Shown in pieces: positions 45,565-63,214 of a stretch of 64,000 nucleotides of DNA. Position 1 is the first letter of the stretch. Every line of letters starts with the position of its first letter. A model generated the notes under the pieces. That model was not told the DNA's origin. It ran no database searches and saw only the letters and a list, made by a program, of their open reading frames with translations. A program made the position numbers and the translations under genes. The DNA comes from Vibrio pomeroyi. Lineage in GTDB: Bacteria > Pseudomonadota > Gammaproteobacteria > Enterobacterales > Vibrionaceae. Location of the stretch: NCBI RefSeq assembly GCF_024347595.1, contig NZ_AP025506.1:3472001-3536000 (forward strand), written 5' to 3'.

Positions 45565-45878
45565 TTCTGTTTAGTTACTGAACGAAAGCAGCAACAAAAC
45601 GTGATCAATTTAACACTTTTACCCCTAATGGTAAAGCAAAGGAACCCGTCATACTGGCCAATTCCTTAATGACAGAAAGTTAAACTCACGGCGCCGTAGT
45701 GTCCTCTTTATTGACTATTTCTAATAATAGCCCATGTTTCAAATGAGATACCAATCACACTATTTTGGTGAACTCATGAAAATCTCTCAGCTATCAAAGC
45801 ATGGAATGATCAAACAGTAAGAATTTTCGCCTCACAATGGTAGGATTAGGCTATTACAGAACCTATATCGGAAACACC
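45565..45878. other. Divergent cyaA-hemC promoter region
   Basis: 314 bp. It holds a CRP-like site near cyaA and a possible -35 TTGACT at 45711-45716 for hemC, although no good -10 follows at the right distance. No ORF supported. The region is the expected regulatory hub for both operons. Confidence 0.55.
45597..45618. promoter_or_regulatory. Candidate CRP-cAMP site upstream of cyaA
   Basis: CGTGA-TCAATT-TAACA (45600-45615) matches TGTGA-N6-TCACA at 8 of 10 positions. It is about 36 bp upstream of the cyaA start codon. E. coli cyaA is repressed by CRP-cAMP at a comparable place. Prediction only. Confidence 0.45.
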
Positions 45879-46817
45879 ATGACAAATTCAGCACCAATCC
45901 GTATCGCAACCAGAAAAAGCCCTCTTGCCCTTTGGCAGGCATACTTTGTAAGGGATGCACTGCAAGCTGCTCACCCTGGTTTAGAGGTTGAGTTGGTAAC
46001 TATGGTGACCAAAGGTGACATCATCCTAGATACCCCACTGGCTAAAGTTGGCGGTAAAGGACTGTTCGTTAAAGAACTCGAAGTGGCAATGCTAGAAGGT
46101 CGTGCTGACCTTGCGGTTCACTCAATGAAAGATGTACCTGTCGACTTCCCTGAAGGTCTAGGTCTGGTAACGATCTGTGAACGTGAAGACCCACGTGATG
46201 CTTTCGTATCAAACACTTACAACAACATTGATGAGCTACCACAAGGTGCTGTCGTGGGAACATGTAGCCTACGTCGTCAATGTCAGCTATTAGAATACCG
46301 CCCTGATTTAATCATCAAGGAGCTGCGTGGCAACGTTGGCACTCGTCTAGGTAAACTCGATGATGGCCAATACGATGCTATCGTCCTAGCGGCAGCTGGC
46401 CTTAAGCGCCTAGAACTTGAAGAGCGTATCCGTAGCTTTATCGAACCAGAACAGTCTCTACCTGCTGTAGGCCAAGGTGCTGTGGGCATTGAATGTCGTC
46501 TTGATGATGAGCGTCTGATTAAGCTTCTTGAGCCACTGAATCACCAAGACACAGCCGATCGCGTGCTTTGCGAACGTGCAATGAACCTAACTCTTGAAGG
46601 CGGTTGTCAGGTACCTATCGGTAGCTACTCACTGTTAGATGGCGACAACATCTGGCTACGTGCACTTGTTGGTGAACCTGACGGCTCTAAGATGGTTCGC
46701 GGTGAGATCTCTGGTCCTCGTAAAGACGCTGAAGCACTGGGCGTTACTCTGGCTAATCAACTGCTGGATGACGGTGCGAGAGAAATCTTAACTAAGCTTT
46801 ACGCAGACCAAGAATAA
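45879..46817 (+). CDS. hemC: Porphobilinogen deaminase HemC
   Basis: 312 aa from [20 protein letters not shown]; the frame extends 14 codons upstream without supporting SD. Polymerises four porphobilinogens to hydroxymethylbilane. Conserved [26 protein letters not shown] and the dipyrromethane Cys in EGGCQVPIG. First of hemC-hemD-hemX-hemY. Confidence 0.98.
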   Translation: MTNSAPIRIATRKSPLALWQAYFVRDALQAAHPGLEVELVTMVTKGDIILDTPLAKVGGKGLFVKELEVAMLEGRADLAVHSMKDVPVDFPEGLGLVTICEREDPRDAFVSNTYNNIDELPQGAVVGTCSLRRQCQLLEYRPDLIIKELRGNVGTRLGKLDDGQYDAIVLAAAGLKRLELEERIRSFIEPEQSLPAVGQGAVGIECRLDDERLIKLLEPLNHQDTADRVLCERAMNLTLEGGCQVPIGSYSLLDGDNIWLRALVGEPDGSKMVRGEISGPRKDAEALGVTLANQLLDDGAREILTKLYADQE

Positions 46818-46819
46818 TC

Positions 46820-47548
46820 ATGACAGTGTTGGTAACTCGTCCCGGCTCAGAGGGACAATCGCTTTGCCAACAACTAGCGGATGAAGGGATTCAAGCAATC
46901 CATCATCCGCTTATTCGTATCGTTGATAACCCAGACTCTGCGTATTTAAGCACTCAGCTCAATAACAGCGATATCATTATTGCAGTCAGTCACCATGCTG
47001 TGACAGCTGCCCAAAGCATCCTTTCCAAAACCTCATCTATTTGGCCTACTTCGCCGCTTTATCTTGGCGTTGGTCAAAAAACTGCGCACGTTTTAAGCAA
47101 AGTCTGTAAACAAAAAGTAAACTATCCTCAAGTTAGTGATAGTGAACATCTTCTTAAACTTACTGAACTTAATGGTGTCGATAATAAATCCATTTTGATA
47201 CTACGTGGCAATGGTGGGCGTGAGCTCATTAGAGATTCTTTACTCAATCGAGGTGCACAAGTCTCTTATTGTGAGACCTACCGTAGAGAATATATTCCCA
47301 TTAACGACCACAATACCTATCAAACATGGATAAACCAAAATACATCAAAAGTTGTCATCACTAGTCAGGAACAATTGGAGTATCTCTGCTCAATAACCCC
47401 TGACGAGTATTTGGCTTGGCTTTCAACAAGACAACTATTTGTCCCAAGTCAGCGCATAGCAGAACGAGCACAACAACTCGGGTTCTCCAATGTGATTAAT
47501 ACTCAAAGTGCTACGAACCAAATATTACTGGCTGCTCTCCGGCCTTAG
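46820..47548 (+). CDS. hemD: Uroporphyrinogen-III synthase HemD
   Basis: 242 aa, starts two bases after the hemC stop. Closes and inverts ring D of hydroxymethylbilane. Poorly conserved family, but LVTRPGSEGQSLCQQLADEG, GVGQKTAHVL, LILRGNGGRELIRDSL and VVITSQEQLEYLC and the position after hemC identify it. Confidence 0.93.
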   Translation: MTVLVTRPGSEGQSLCQQLADEGIQAIHHPLIRIVDNPDSAYLSTQLNNSDIIIAVSHHAVTAAQSILSKTSSIWPTSPLYLGVGQKTAHVLSKVCKQKVNYPQVSDSEHLLKLTELNGVDNKSILILRGNGGRELIRDSLLNRGAQVSYCETYRREYIPINDHNTYQTWINQNTSKVVITSQEQLEYLCSITPDEYLAWLSTRQLFVPSQRIAERAQQLGFSNVINTQSATNQILLAALRP

Positions 47549-47567
47549 CTAGAAACAGGAAATAAGC

Positions 47568-48794
47568 ATGACAAGCAAAAAAAATAATGAGCATATTGAA
47601 CCTGAAAAGAAACAAGATACTCAGCCAGTAGTTGTTGAAAACGAAAAAGCTGAATCTACAGAGACAAAACAGCCTGAAGAAAAACTTGATGCCTCTGCGT
47701 CAAATACCGCTCAAAATGAACAGTCTCAAGCTGAACATAAAGAGCAAATAGAGAAAGCGGAAAAGCAAGGTAAGCGCGGTGTCACACTAGGCGCTATTGC
47801 GATCGCTTTTTCTATTATTTTCAGCGGTGGCATTGCCTTTCAAATGCAACAAAAGAGCGCCGATTACTCAGCTCAAATCGCTGCGCTTCAAGCGCAACTA
47901 CAAAATACACAATCTGCAGTAAATAAAGACCTACAAACCATCAAGCAAGAGACCATCCAAGAAGCATCACATGCGGTGGAAAAAACTCAGGTGGTTCAAT
48001 CCCAACAACAGAAAAGCATTCAAAGCCTTCAGTTGGCCGTTGCTGACGTTAAAGGCCGACGCCCGAATGACTGGTTACTTGCCGAAGCCGATTACCTTGT
48101 AAAACTCGCTGGCCGTAAACTGTTCCTTGAGCATGATGCCGTTAGCGCAACCAAACTGATGGAGAGCGCCGATCAGCGTATCGCAGCACTGAATGATCCA
48201 AGCTTAGTGTCTCTCCGTCAATCTATGACCAATGACATTACTAAGCTTCGCACTATCCCTCTGATCGACCGTGATGGTTTAGTTCTGCGTATTACAAGCC
48301 TTCAACAACAAGTCGATAACCTGCCTCTAGCTAACGCTATTCTTCCAGAAGCTGCGGTCGTTGAGAAACAAGCTGTGTCGCAAGACATCAATGATTGGCA
48401 AAACAACTTGATGACGTCGATGAAAGACTTCTCAGAAAACTTCATCACTTTCCGTAGTCGTGATGGTGAAGTTATCCCACTACTATCACCAGAACAGCAC
48501 TTCTACTTGCGTGAAAACATCAAAGGCAAGCTAGAGACAGCAATTCGCGCGGTCTACAAAGAGCAAGGCGAAGTCTATAGTGCTGCGCTTAAGACAGCTA
48601 ACGAATGGTCGAAGTCGTATCTAAACCAAGATAACAACTCAGTAATCGAGTTCGAAAAGGCGATTAAACAGCTAAGCGAGCAGAATATTTCCGTGAAATA
48701 CCCTGTAAAGCTTGAGTCTCAAAATGAGTTGTCAGATGTCATTCGTGAACGTCTACGCCGTGAGGTAACGGTAATGACCTCGGAGGAGAAATAA
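47568..48794 (+). CDS. hemX: HemX, membrane protein of the hemCDXY operon
   Basis: 408 aa. N-terminal ~65 residues are charged and low complexity (Lys/Glu/Gln/Ser), a transmembrane helix follows (about residues 70-90, GAIAIAFSIIFSGGIAF), then a coiled coil rich in Gln and a periplasmic HemX domain (LLAEADYLVKLAGRKLFLE). Once thought to be a C-methyltransferase, but no SAM site is seen. The stop codon overlaps the hemY start (TAATG). Confidence 0.93.
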   Translation: MTSKKNNEHIEPEKKQDTQPVVVENEKAESTETKQPEEKLDASASNTAQNEQSQAEHKEQIEKAEKQGKRGVTLGAIAIAFSIIFSGGIAFQMQQKSADYSAQIAALQAQLQNTQSAVNKDLQTIKQETIQEASHAVEKTQVVQSQQQKSIQSLQLAVADVKGRRPNDWLLAEADYLVKLAGRKLFLEHDAVSATKLMESADQRIAALNDPSLVSLRQSMTNDITKLRTIPLIDRDGLVLRITSLQQQVDNLPLANAILPEAAVVEKQAVSQDINDWQNNLMTSMKDFSENFITFRSRDGEVIPLLSPEQHFYLRENIKGKLETAIRAVYKEQGEVYSAALKTANEWSKSYLNQDNNSVIEFEKAIKQLSEQNISVKYPVKLESQNELSDVIRERLRREVTVMTSEEK

Positions 48795-49975
48795 TGATTC
48801 GTTTGATTTTTCTTTTCCTTATTCTCGGTGCGGGCCTGTTTGTTGGTACTCAATTCTCGGGTCAACAAGGTTATGTGCTGATCTCAATTGCCAATAAGAC
48901 GATTGAGATGAGTGTGACAACAATGGCTATCTTTGTGATTGCCCTTTTGGCTGCACTGTTTGGCTTAGAGTACCTATTTAAAAAGCTTATTTACGCGAGC
49001 TCAACAACTTGGAACTGGTTCAGCGTTCGTAAACTAAAACGCTCTCGTCGTTATACCAATGAAGGCATCATCAAGCTTCTTGAGGGTGATTGGAAAGGCG
49101 CAGAGAAGAAAGTAACTCGCTGGGCGAATCACCACGACATGCCTCTGCTTTGTTACTTAGTGGCGTCACAAGCAGCACATGAGCAAGGTAATACTGCTGA
49201 GCGCGATAAGTATATAGAGCTTGCTAGCCAACAAGACGATTCTCTATTGGCCGTTGAACTAACTAAAGCCAAGCAACAAATCAGCGAATCAAATTACGAA
49301 GCTGCTTTCGATACGCTTTCAAACCTTAAAGGTTCACACCCTAACAACACTGCAGTGCTTGGATTGCTAAAAGCGACCTACATGCAACTTAAGTTATGGC
49401 AGCCATTGTTGGAGCTAACGCCAAAACTCGCTAAGAACAAGCTTCTAACGGCAGATGAGCAGCGTGAGCTAGAACAGAAAGCACAATGTGGTTTGCTTCA
49501 CGACGTCGCACAGCAACAAGGCAGCGAAGGGCTAATCAGTCACTGGAATAAGCTTCCAAGAAAACAGAAGCAAAGTTCACACCTTGTATCGTGCTTTGTG
49601 AAACAACTGATCGCACGTAAAGCTGATTCAGAAGCCTTCACAGTGATTAAAGAGAACATTGCGAAGAATGGTTCAAACGAACTCTACATGTTGCTTCCTG
49701 AACTTAATCTAGCCGATCACCACCCAGTGGTTGTGATGCTAGAGCGTGCAATCAGTAAAGATAGCAACAATGCAGAAGCACACAGTGCATTAGCTCAATT
49801 CTACCTAAGGGAGCAAAAATGGGCAGAAGCGCAAAGCCACTTCGAAAAAGCACTAGCACTTCGTTCTAATGTTTCAGATTACGGCTACCTATCTGATGCA
49901 CTAGAGAAGCAGAACCTAACCAAAGCGGCTCACGAAGTATCTCGTAAAGCACTCGCTCTAGTTCAGCCAGCTTAA
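48794..49975 (+). CDS. hemY: HemY, TPR membrane protein of the hemCDXY operon
   Basis: 393 aa. Two N-terminal membrane helices (about 1-20 and 40-65), then TPR-like repeats including AEAHSALAQFYLREQKWAEA. Translation is probably coupled to hemX by the TAATG overlap. The name is shared with, but the protein unrelated to, protoporphyrinogen oxidase HemY of Bacillus. Function unclear, perhaps in envelope haem handling. Confidence 0.93.
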   Translation: MIRLIFLFLILGAGLFVGTQFSGQQGYVLISIANKTIEMSVTTMAIFVIALLAALFGLEYLFKKLIYASSTTWNWFSVRKLKRSRRYTNEGIIKLLEGDWKGAEKKVTRWANHHDMPLLCYLVASQAAHEQGNTAERDKYIELASQQDDSLLAVELTKAKQQISESNYEAAFDTLSNLKGSHPNNTAVLGLLKATYMQLKLWQPLLELTPKLAKNKLLTADEQRELEQKAQCGLLHDVAQQQGSEGLISHWNKLPRKQKQSSHLVSCFVKQLIARKADSEAFTVIKENIAKNGSNELYMLLPELNLADHHPVVVMLERAISKDSNNAEAHSALAQFYLREQKWAEAQSHFEKALALRSNVSDYGYLSDALEKQNLTKAAHEVSRKALALVQPA

Positions 49976-49993
49976 GCAAATACACTTAGCAGG

Positions 49994-50020
49994 AAGCCGA
50001 TGCCAAGCATCGGCTTTTTT
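49994..50020 (+). terminator. Terminator of hemC-D-X-Y
   Basis: Stem AAGCCGATGC/GCATCGGCTT, loop CAA, then T4. Confidence 0.9.
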
Positions 50021-50186
50021 GTGTCTGCTATTTGCCTCAAGATAACGTCCAGTCCAATAATCCAACCTTTCGTCAGATACAGTTTAAGCGTAGATATCCC
50101 GCAAGGTAACTAAACCAAGCCCAACAGACTCTAGACATCATACTGAGGCACAAGAGTAATCGTAAATGATTCATTGAGCCTCTCCA

Positions 50187-50429
50187 ATGGAACTTGGAGC
50201 GGCTTTAGCTCGAACTCTCGCGAGAGTATTTCAATAGCAAATAAACTCTTTAGAAGCGATTAGAGCTGACAAATATTCGCTATACGAACATCTAGCCTGG
50301 CTAGGGCTGTACCAAAGAAAGTCAAACACCTCAGAAGGTTTTAGATTAGTTGAGAACTCAGAATTCGACGATCCATTTCCAACTATAGAGCCAGCAATCC
50401 AAGTAATTCTTCCTTTATACAACGAGTAG
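50187..50429 (+). pseudogene. Possible decayed ORF with in-frame stop
   Basis: From ATG 50187 the frame reads MELGAALARTLARVFQ, then a TAG, then continues as QINSLEAIRADKYSLYEHLA and on to a TAG at 50427-50429. The second part is compositionally protein-like (mixed charge, aromatics), more than the antisense frame. No SD is visible and I do not recognise the family. It may be a remnant of a lost gene. Confidence 0.3.
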
Positions 50430-50565
50430 ATAGCACTCAATCACAGTGCTTAAAACACTACGATTACTTAAACATCACCACCTAGGCTTTATCCGTAATT
50501 AATCCATTAAGTAAAGCTCACTCGTTATCAGAACCTACAGACAGAAACATCACTATGAAAGCCGA

Positions 50566-50837
50566 GCTTTCTAATCTCAATAGATACAGTGGCAATTCAA
50601 GGTAAACAACCTCATGCAAGTCAGTACTAGGCTTTCTAATAACCGGCAAACATCGAGGCCGCGAACTACGGACAAGCCATTAGTGGGACTCTTTCGACCT
50701 AGGAATAAACAGCAAGACTTCTTAGTAAGTGCTGTTGTGGCAGCCCGAAACGAGCGGAGCTTGAGCGAAAACCAGACGATCTATAGCCAGAAACGACGAA
50801 AGCCTAGTCGTAAGACTAGGCTTTCTGATAATTGGCT
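50566..50837 (-). repeat. Degenerate repeats of the tRNA-Asp terminator/3'-end motif
   Basis: Variants of GGCTTTCTAATAAnnGGC occur at 50566-50593 (weak), 50631-50647 and 50819-50837, and the intact form is at 50938-50957 where it joins terminator to tRNA-Asp. Copies two and three share an extra CTCTTTCG about 55 bp further on, and the third is preceded by a hairpin AAGCCTAGTC/GACTAGGCTT like a terminator. Suggests decayed tRNA-plus-terminator units. Confidence 0.4.
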
Positions 50838-50911
50838 ATGCTGGTATTCCATCGGACTCGCGCACGAGTAGAACTCTTTCGCCCGAAGGAAATGTACAAT
50901 GATTCAAATGT

Positions 50912-50943
50912 AAAAAAGCCCTGCTATTTCTAGCAGGGCTTTT
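50912..50943 (-). terminator. Terminator of the distal rRNA operon, after tRNA-Asp
   Basis: Stem AAAAGCCCTGCT/AGCAGGGCTTTT, loop ATTTCT, downstream of tRNA-Asp on the minus strand. Confidence 0.88.
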
Positions 50944-50951
50944 CTAATAAG

Positions 50952-51028
50952 TGGCGGAGTGGACGGGACTCGAACCCGCGACCCCCGGCGTGACAGGCCG
51001 GTATTCTAACCAACTGAACTACCACTCC
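50952..51028 (-). tRNA. tRNA-Asp (GTC)
   Basis: 77 nt with encoded CCA. Acceptor stem GGAGTGG/CCACTCC, anticodon GTC in CCTGTCACG, T-loop GGTTCGAGTC. It is the last gene of the downstream rRNA operon, 44 bp after 5S. Confidence 0.97.
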
Positions 51029-51071
51029 GCAGTGGACTACTTGTCGTCGCTGACAAGTCGTTCATAATTTA

Positions 51072-51191
51072 AAGCCTGGCGATGTCCTACTCTCACATGG
51101 GGAAGCCCCACACTACCATCGGCGCTATTGTGTTTCACTTCTGAGTTCGGCATGGAATCAGGTGGGTCCACAATGCTATGGTCGCCAAGCA
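51072..51191 (-). rRNA. rrf: 5S rRNA of the downstream operon
   Basis: 120 nt beginning TGCTTGGCGACCATAGC and ending GCCAGGCTT; central CATGCCGAACTCAGAAGTG is the universal 5S element. An identical copy is at 56644-56763 as far as compared by eye. Confidence 0.97.
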
Positions 51192-51282
51192 AATTTTAAA
51201 ATTCGGAAAACTGTATTTAAAAGTAACTCTTCAAACTCATTCAAGGTCTGTCTTTGAGTCCACAAAACCCCTTGGGTGTTGT

Positions 51283-54174
<2,892 letters not shown>

Positions 54175-54403
54175 ATACAACCCGAAAGGGTCTTAGTGTA
54201 TGGCAACTAACCAAGGTTTTTGGTTGTCATTAAGAAGGGTTAATTCTCAATGACTGTTTGCCGGACTCAATGTGATTCAAACGAATTTGAATCGAATACA
54301 AGACACTTGAATGTGTTTGTTGTGTTTATCAAAAGATAAACATTGAGAACTTTTAAATTTGATTGAATTACTCGTAAGTAATCAATCAGTCAGCTTTCCA
54401 AAT

Positions 54404-54415
54404 TGTTAAAGAGCT
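54404..54415 (-). promoter_or_regulatory. boxA antitermination site in the 16S-23S spacer (downstream operon)
   Basis: AGCTCTTTAACA on the minus strand, the Nus-dependent boxA element of rRNA operons; identical core in both leaders and both spacers. Confidence 0.8.
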
Positions 54416-54467
54416 TGATTTCTTTCGAAACCATTTTTAAAGACTCTCTTAAGAGAATACTTAAAGA

Positions 54468-54543
54468 TGGTGGAGCTATGCGGGATCGAACCGCAGACCT
54501 CCTGCGTGCAAGGCAGGCGCTCTCCCAGCTGAGCTATAGCCCC
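54468..54543 (-). tRNA. tRNA-Ala (TGC)
   Basis: 76 nt with encoded CCA, acceptor GGGGCTA, anticodon TGC in CTTGCACG. In the 16S-23S spacer after tRNA-Ile. Confidence 0.97.
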
Positions 54544-54557
54544 ATCTAGGTCGATAT

Positions 54558-54634
54558 TGGTGGGTCTGAGTGGACTTGAACCACCGACCTCCCGCTTATC
54601 AGGCGAGCGCTCTAACCAGCTGAGCTACAGACCC
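54558..54634 (-). tRNA. tRNA-Ile (GAT)
   Basis: 77 nt with encoded CCA, acceptor GGGTCTG, anticodon GAT in CTGATAAG. First spacer tRNA after 16S. Confidence 0.97.
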
Positions 54635-54701
54635 AATATCGTCTCTTAACTTTTCTAAACCTAATCAATCTGTGTGGACACTTATCGTGAGTATCTTCGT
54701 A

Positions 54702-56256
<1,555 letters not shown>

Positions 56257-56500
56257 AAGATTTTGTGACTCAACGAATACTGACTTCAAAACTAATATTT
56301 ACCGAAGTAAACATGTAATTCTAAAGCTATTACCATTCCAACAGAATGATAATGAATTGACTGTGCCAAATAACCGAAGTTATTTGTATTGGTCACTCAG
56401 TTCATTGAAATCATTTTGATTCCGAAGAATCTGTTTTATCTAACGATAAAACGTTTTGATATTCATCAACGAGTGCCCACACAGATTGATAGGTTTAAAT

Positions 56501-56512
56501 TGTTAAAGAGCT
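56501..56512 (-). promoter_or_regulatory. Leader boxA of the downstream rRNA operon
   Basis: AGCTCTTTAACA on the minus strand, matching the rRNA boxA consensus. Confidence 0.8.
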
Positions 56513-56548
56513 TTGCTTTCAGTGCCTTAGCACTTAAGCAGGACGCGT

Positions 56549-56576
56549 ATAATACGCTTTCTACTTTGAAAGTCAA
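56549..56576 (-). promoter_or_regulatory. Promoter of the downstream rRNA operon
   Basis: Minus strand: -35 TTGACT (56576-56571), 16-bp spacer, -10 TATTAT (56554-56549), followed by the GC-rich ACGCGTCC discriminator typical of stringently controlled rRNA promoters. Confidence 0.8.
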
Positions 56577-56643
56577 CATAAAATACTAAGAAAACTTAGA
56601 ACTCTATGGTGACTTGTCTACTTTGTAGACAAAGTCGAAATTA

Positions 56644-56763
56644 AAGCCTGGCGATGTCCTACTCTCACATGGGGAAGCCCCACACTACCATCGGCGCTAT
56701 TGTGTTTCACTTCTGAGTTCGGCATGGAATCAGGTGGGTCCACAATGCTATGGTCGCCAAGCA
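56644..56763 (-). rRNA. rrf: 5S rRNA of the upstream operon
   Basis: 120 nt, same as the downstream copy. No tRNA follows it. Confidence 0.97.
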
Positions 56764-56854
56764 AATTTTAAAATTCGGAAAACTGTATTTAAAAGTAACT
56801 CTTCAAACTCATTCAAGGTCTGTCTTTGAGTCCACAAAACCCCTTGGGTGTTGT

Positions 56855-59746
<2,892 letters not shown>

Positions 59747-60111
59747 ATACAACCCGAAAGGGTCTTGTGTATGGCAACTAACCAAGGTTTTTGGTTGTCA
59801 TTAAGAAGGGTTAATTCTCAATGACTGTTTGCCGGACTCAATGTGATTCAAACAAGTTTGAATCGAATACAAGACACTTGAATGTGTTTGTTGTGTTTAT
59901 ACCGTTCTTATTAAATAAGAGCAGATAAACATTGAGAACTTTTAAATTTGATTGAATTACTCGTAAGTAATCAATCAGTCAGCTTTCCAAATTGTTAAAG
60001 AGCATAAAGCAAAAAGCTTTAATCAATAACTTGCGTTATTAATTAAAGCTCTGGCTTTAACTAAATCTAAACCATCAATCTGTGTGGACACTTATCGTGA
60101 ATATCTTCGTA
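59747..60111 (-). other. 16S-23S spacer without tRNA genes (upstream operon)
   Basis: 365 bp. It shares the 23S-proximal half with the other spacer (boxA, flanking stems) but the 16S-proximal half has a short unrelated AT-rich sequence instead of tRNA-Ile and tRNA-Ala. It also has an insertion near 59900-59925 and base changes at 59854-59860. This is the tRNA-less spacer class known in vibrios. Confidence 0.85.
59993..60004 (-). promoter_or_regulatory. Spacer boxA of the upstream rRNA operon
   Basis: TGCTCTTTAACA on the minus strand, perfect boxA. Confidence 0.8.
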
Positions 60112-61666
<1,555 letters not shown>

Positions 61667-61894
61667 AAGATTTTGTGACTCAACGAATACTGACTTCAAA
61701 ACTACTGTGTAATTTTAAAGCTATTACCATTCCAACAGAATGGTAATGAATTGACTGTGCCAAATAACCGAAGTTATTCGTATTGGTCACTCAGTTCATT
61801 GAAATCAATTTGATTCCGAAGAATCTGTTTTATCTAACGATAAAACGTTTTGATATTCATCAACGAGTGCCCACACAGATTGATAGGTTTAAAT

Positions 61895-61906
61895 TGTTAA
61901 AGAGCT
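61895..61906 (-). promoter_or_regulatory. Leader boxA of the upstream rRNA operon
   Basis: AGCTCTTTAACA on the minus strand. Confidence 0.8.
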
Positions 61907-61957
61907 TTACTTCTTGAGCGTTCCTTTTAAGTAAGGAGCCTCTCGAAGTGGACGGCC

Positions 61958-61985
61958 ATTCTAGCGAATTAACATTCAGTGTCAA
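61958..61985 (-). promoter_or_regulatory. rRNA operon promoter P2
   Basis: Minus strand: -35 TTGACA (61985-61980), 16-bp spacer, -10 TAGAAT (61963-61958), then GC-rich GGCCGTCC. Confidence 0.8.
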
Positions 61986-62072
61986 ACACTTTTTGAAAAT
62001 TAATTTTATGTCGCTTTCCGTCTTACTGATTCTTGCTGAAGCCTTGTGGCGTCTGCCGTCTCAGTGGGTCGC

Positions 62073-62100
62073 ATTATAGGGAACCCTCTCAGGTTAGCAA
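62073..62100 (-). promoter_or_regulatory. rRNA operon promoter P1
   Basis: Minus strand: -35 TTGCTA (62100-62095), 16-bp spacer, -10 TATAAT (62078-62073), discriminator GCGACCC; preceded by an A/T-rich UP-like element (62101-62130). Confidence 0.8.
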
Positions 62101-62160
62101 CTACTTTTTCATAAAAAATGAATAAATAGAGGTTAACTGCCTAATAGTTCACCTAAACGT

Positions 62161-62190
62161 AAAAAAGAGAGCATTTCTGCTCTCTTTTTA
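62161..62190 (-). terminator. Terminator of ubiD-ferredoxin-fre
   Basis: Stem AAAAAGAGAGCA/TGCTCTCTTTTT, loop TTTC, 21 bp beyond the fre stop; A/T runs on both sides. Confidence 0.9.
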
Positions 62191-62210
62191 CTCAAAATCT
62201 AAGAGTATTA

Positions 62211-62924
62211 TTAGATAAAGGCGTAAGCATCAGCGTACATATGGTCACGCTTTGCTTCTTTATTCTGAGTAAATAGGTCTCTTGCAGCACCTGCCATTTC
62301 AAAACGACCTGCAATATAGATATCGAAATCAGCCAGTGATTCGAAACTTTGCGTAATTGCTTCAAGTACATTACCCGTTTGACCGTGCCATACTTCAGGC
62401 GCTTCTTCTACTACTGGTACAAAGTGCACATTGCTGTGCTTTTCTGCGATGCCTACTAGTTCTTCTTTTGCATATAGCTGGCACTCATCTTTTGCGCCCC
62501 AGTATAAGTGAATCTCTTTTTTGCTGTTTTGCGCGATACAGTGATCTAGGATTGAACGCACGTAGCTAAAACCAGTACCACCAGCAATCAATAATAGAGA
62601 GCGTTCGCTTTCTTCTTTAACCCACGCATCACCGTGTGGTGCATCAATAGCAATATCGCCATCTTCAGCTTGTGCTTTCTTCATCGCCTCAACAACTTCT
62701 AATGCGTAAGCATTGTGCTCTGCTGCACCAATGTGTAACTCAAGCTCACCTTCATGGCGGCATGGGCTGCTTGCAATAGAAAATGGACGTTTATCTTTCT
62801 CGCCCATTTCAACCATCAGGTACTGACCCGCTTTAAAAGCGACAGGTGTTTCTGGGTGAAGTAGGATTTGGTAAGTGTTACAAGCCAAAGGCTCGATAGA
62901 CTTCACTTTACATTTAATAGTCAT
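62211..62924 (-). CDS. fre: NAD(P)H-flavin reductase Fre
   Basis: 237 aa. Reduces free flavins with NAD(P)H. FAD/flavin-binding [23 protein letters not shown]-binding [36 protein letters not shown], and [17 protein letters not shown] near the end. Fre is often found beside ubiD, and reduced flavin is needed to make the prenylated FMN used by UbiD. Follows the ferredoxin gene by 20 bp. Confidence 0.96.
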   Translation of the reverse strand: MTIKCKVKSIEPLACNTYQILLHPETPVAFKAGQYLMVEMGEKDKRPFSIASSPCRHEGELELHIGAAEHNAYALEVVEAMKKAQAEDGDIAIDAPHGDAWVKEESERSLLLIAGGTGFSYVRSILDHCIAQNSKKEIHLYWGAKDECQLYAKEELVGIAEKHSNVHFVPVVEEAPEVWHGQTGNVLEAITQSFESLADFDIYIAGRFEMAGAARDLFTQNKEAKRDHMYADAYAFI

Positions 62925-62944
62925 GTTCTTCCTCTTACTAACCC

Positions 62945-63214
62945 TTAATCGGCAAAGGTTAGAACTAAATTACTTTCTGCAAATGCTTGGCAAGCGAAAA
63001 TCCAGCCCTGTTCCTGCTCTTTCTCTGTGAGCATGGGTTCAAGATGGTAACTCACTTGCCCTTCTAATTTTTTGCACATACACATCGCGCATGCGCCAAC
63101 TTGGCAACGGTTTGGGAAATAGATATCGCTGTTGAGCGCAGCATCCAAGACCGTTTGCCCTTTTTCTACTGTGAAACTGATGTTTTCTGGATATAAGACT
63201 ACTTGGTAGCTCAT
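62945..63214 (-). CDS. Plant-type [2Fe-2S] ferredoxin
   Basis: 89 aa. Cluster ligands Cys37, Cys42, Cys45 and Cys75 in the CX4CX2CX29C pattern ([15 protein letters not shown] and FACQAFAE), with an extra Cys47. Its start codon overlaps the ubiD stop (ATGA), indicating coupled translation. Probably exchanges electrons with Fre encoded next; a partner for ubiquinone-pathway hydroxylation or UbiD is inferred. Confidence 0.92.
   Translation of the reverse strand: MSYQVVLYPENISFTVEKGQTVLDAALNSDIYFPNRCQVGACAMCMCKKLEGQVSYHLEPMLTEKEQEQGWIFACQAFAESNLVLTFAD

Larger units (their letters stand above)
50021..50911. other. Gene-poor region between the hem operon and the rRNA block
   Basis: About 890 bp with no intact gene. 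It holds a probable decayed ORF (50187-50429) and degenerate repeats resembling the tRNA-Asp terminator and 3' end (50566 onward). Possible ORFs at 50231-50440 (minus) and 50614-50871 (plus) look like chance. Confidence 0.55.
56257..56643 (-). other. Leader and promoter region of the downstream rRNA operon
   Basis: 387 bp between the upstream operon's 5S and the downstream 16S. Contains its own promoter (56549-56576), a leader boxA (56501-56512), and an inverted repeat GTCTAC/GTAGAC at 56617-56631 just after the upstream 5S but without a U run. So both operons can be transcribed independently, with possible read-through. Confidence 0.75.
61667..62160 (-). other. Leader and promoter region of the upstream rRNA operon
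   Basis: 494 bp with two promoters (62073-62100 and 61958-61985), boxA at 61895-61906 and AT-rich UP-like sequence upstream of each. No ORF. Much of the leader is shared with the downstream operon's leader. Confidence 0.8.

Noticed and set aside
50231..50440. 69-codon minus-strand ORF
   Set aside because: Antisense to the more protein-like plus-strand frame, Ser-rich, no SD.
50614..50871. 85-codon plus-strand ORF
   Set aside because: Arg/Ser-rich composition and it runs across the degenerate terminator/tRNA-like repeats.
56609..56640. Inverted repeat after the upstream 5S as a transcription terminator
   Set aside because: The stem is imperfect and there is no U run, so read-through into the next operon or RNase processing is more likely.
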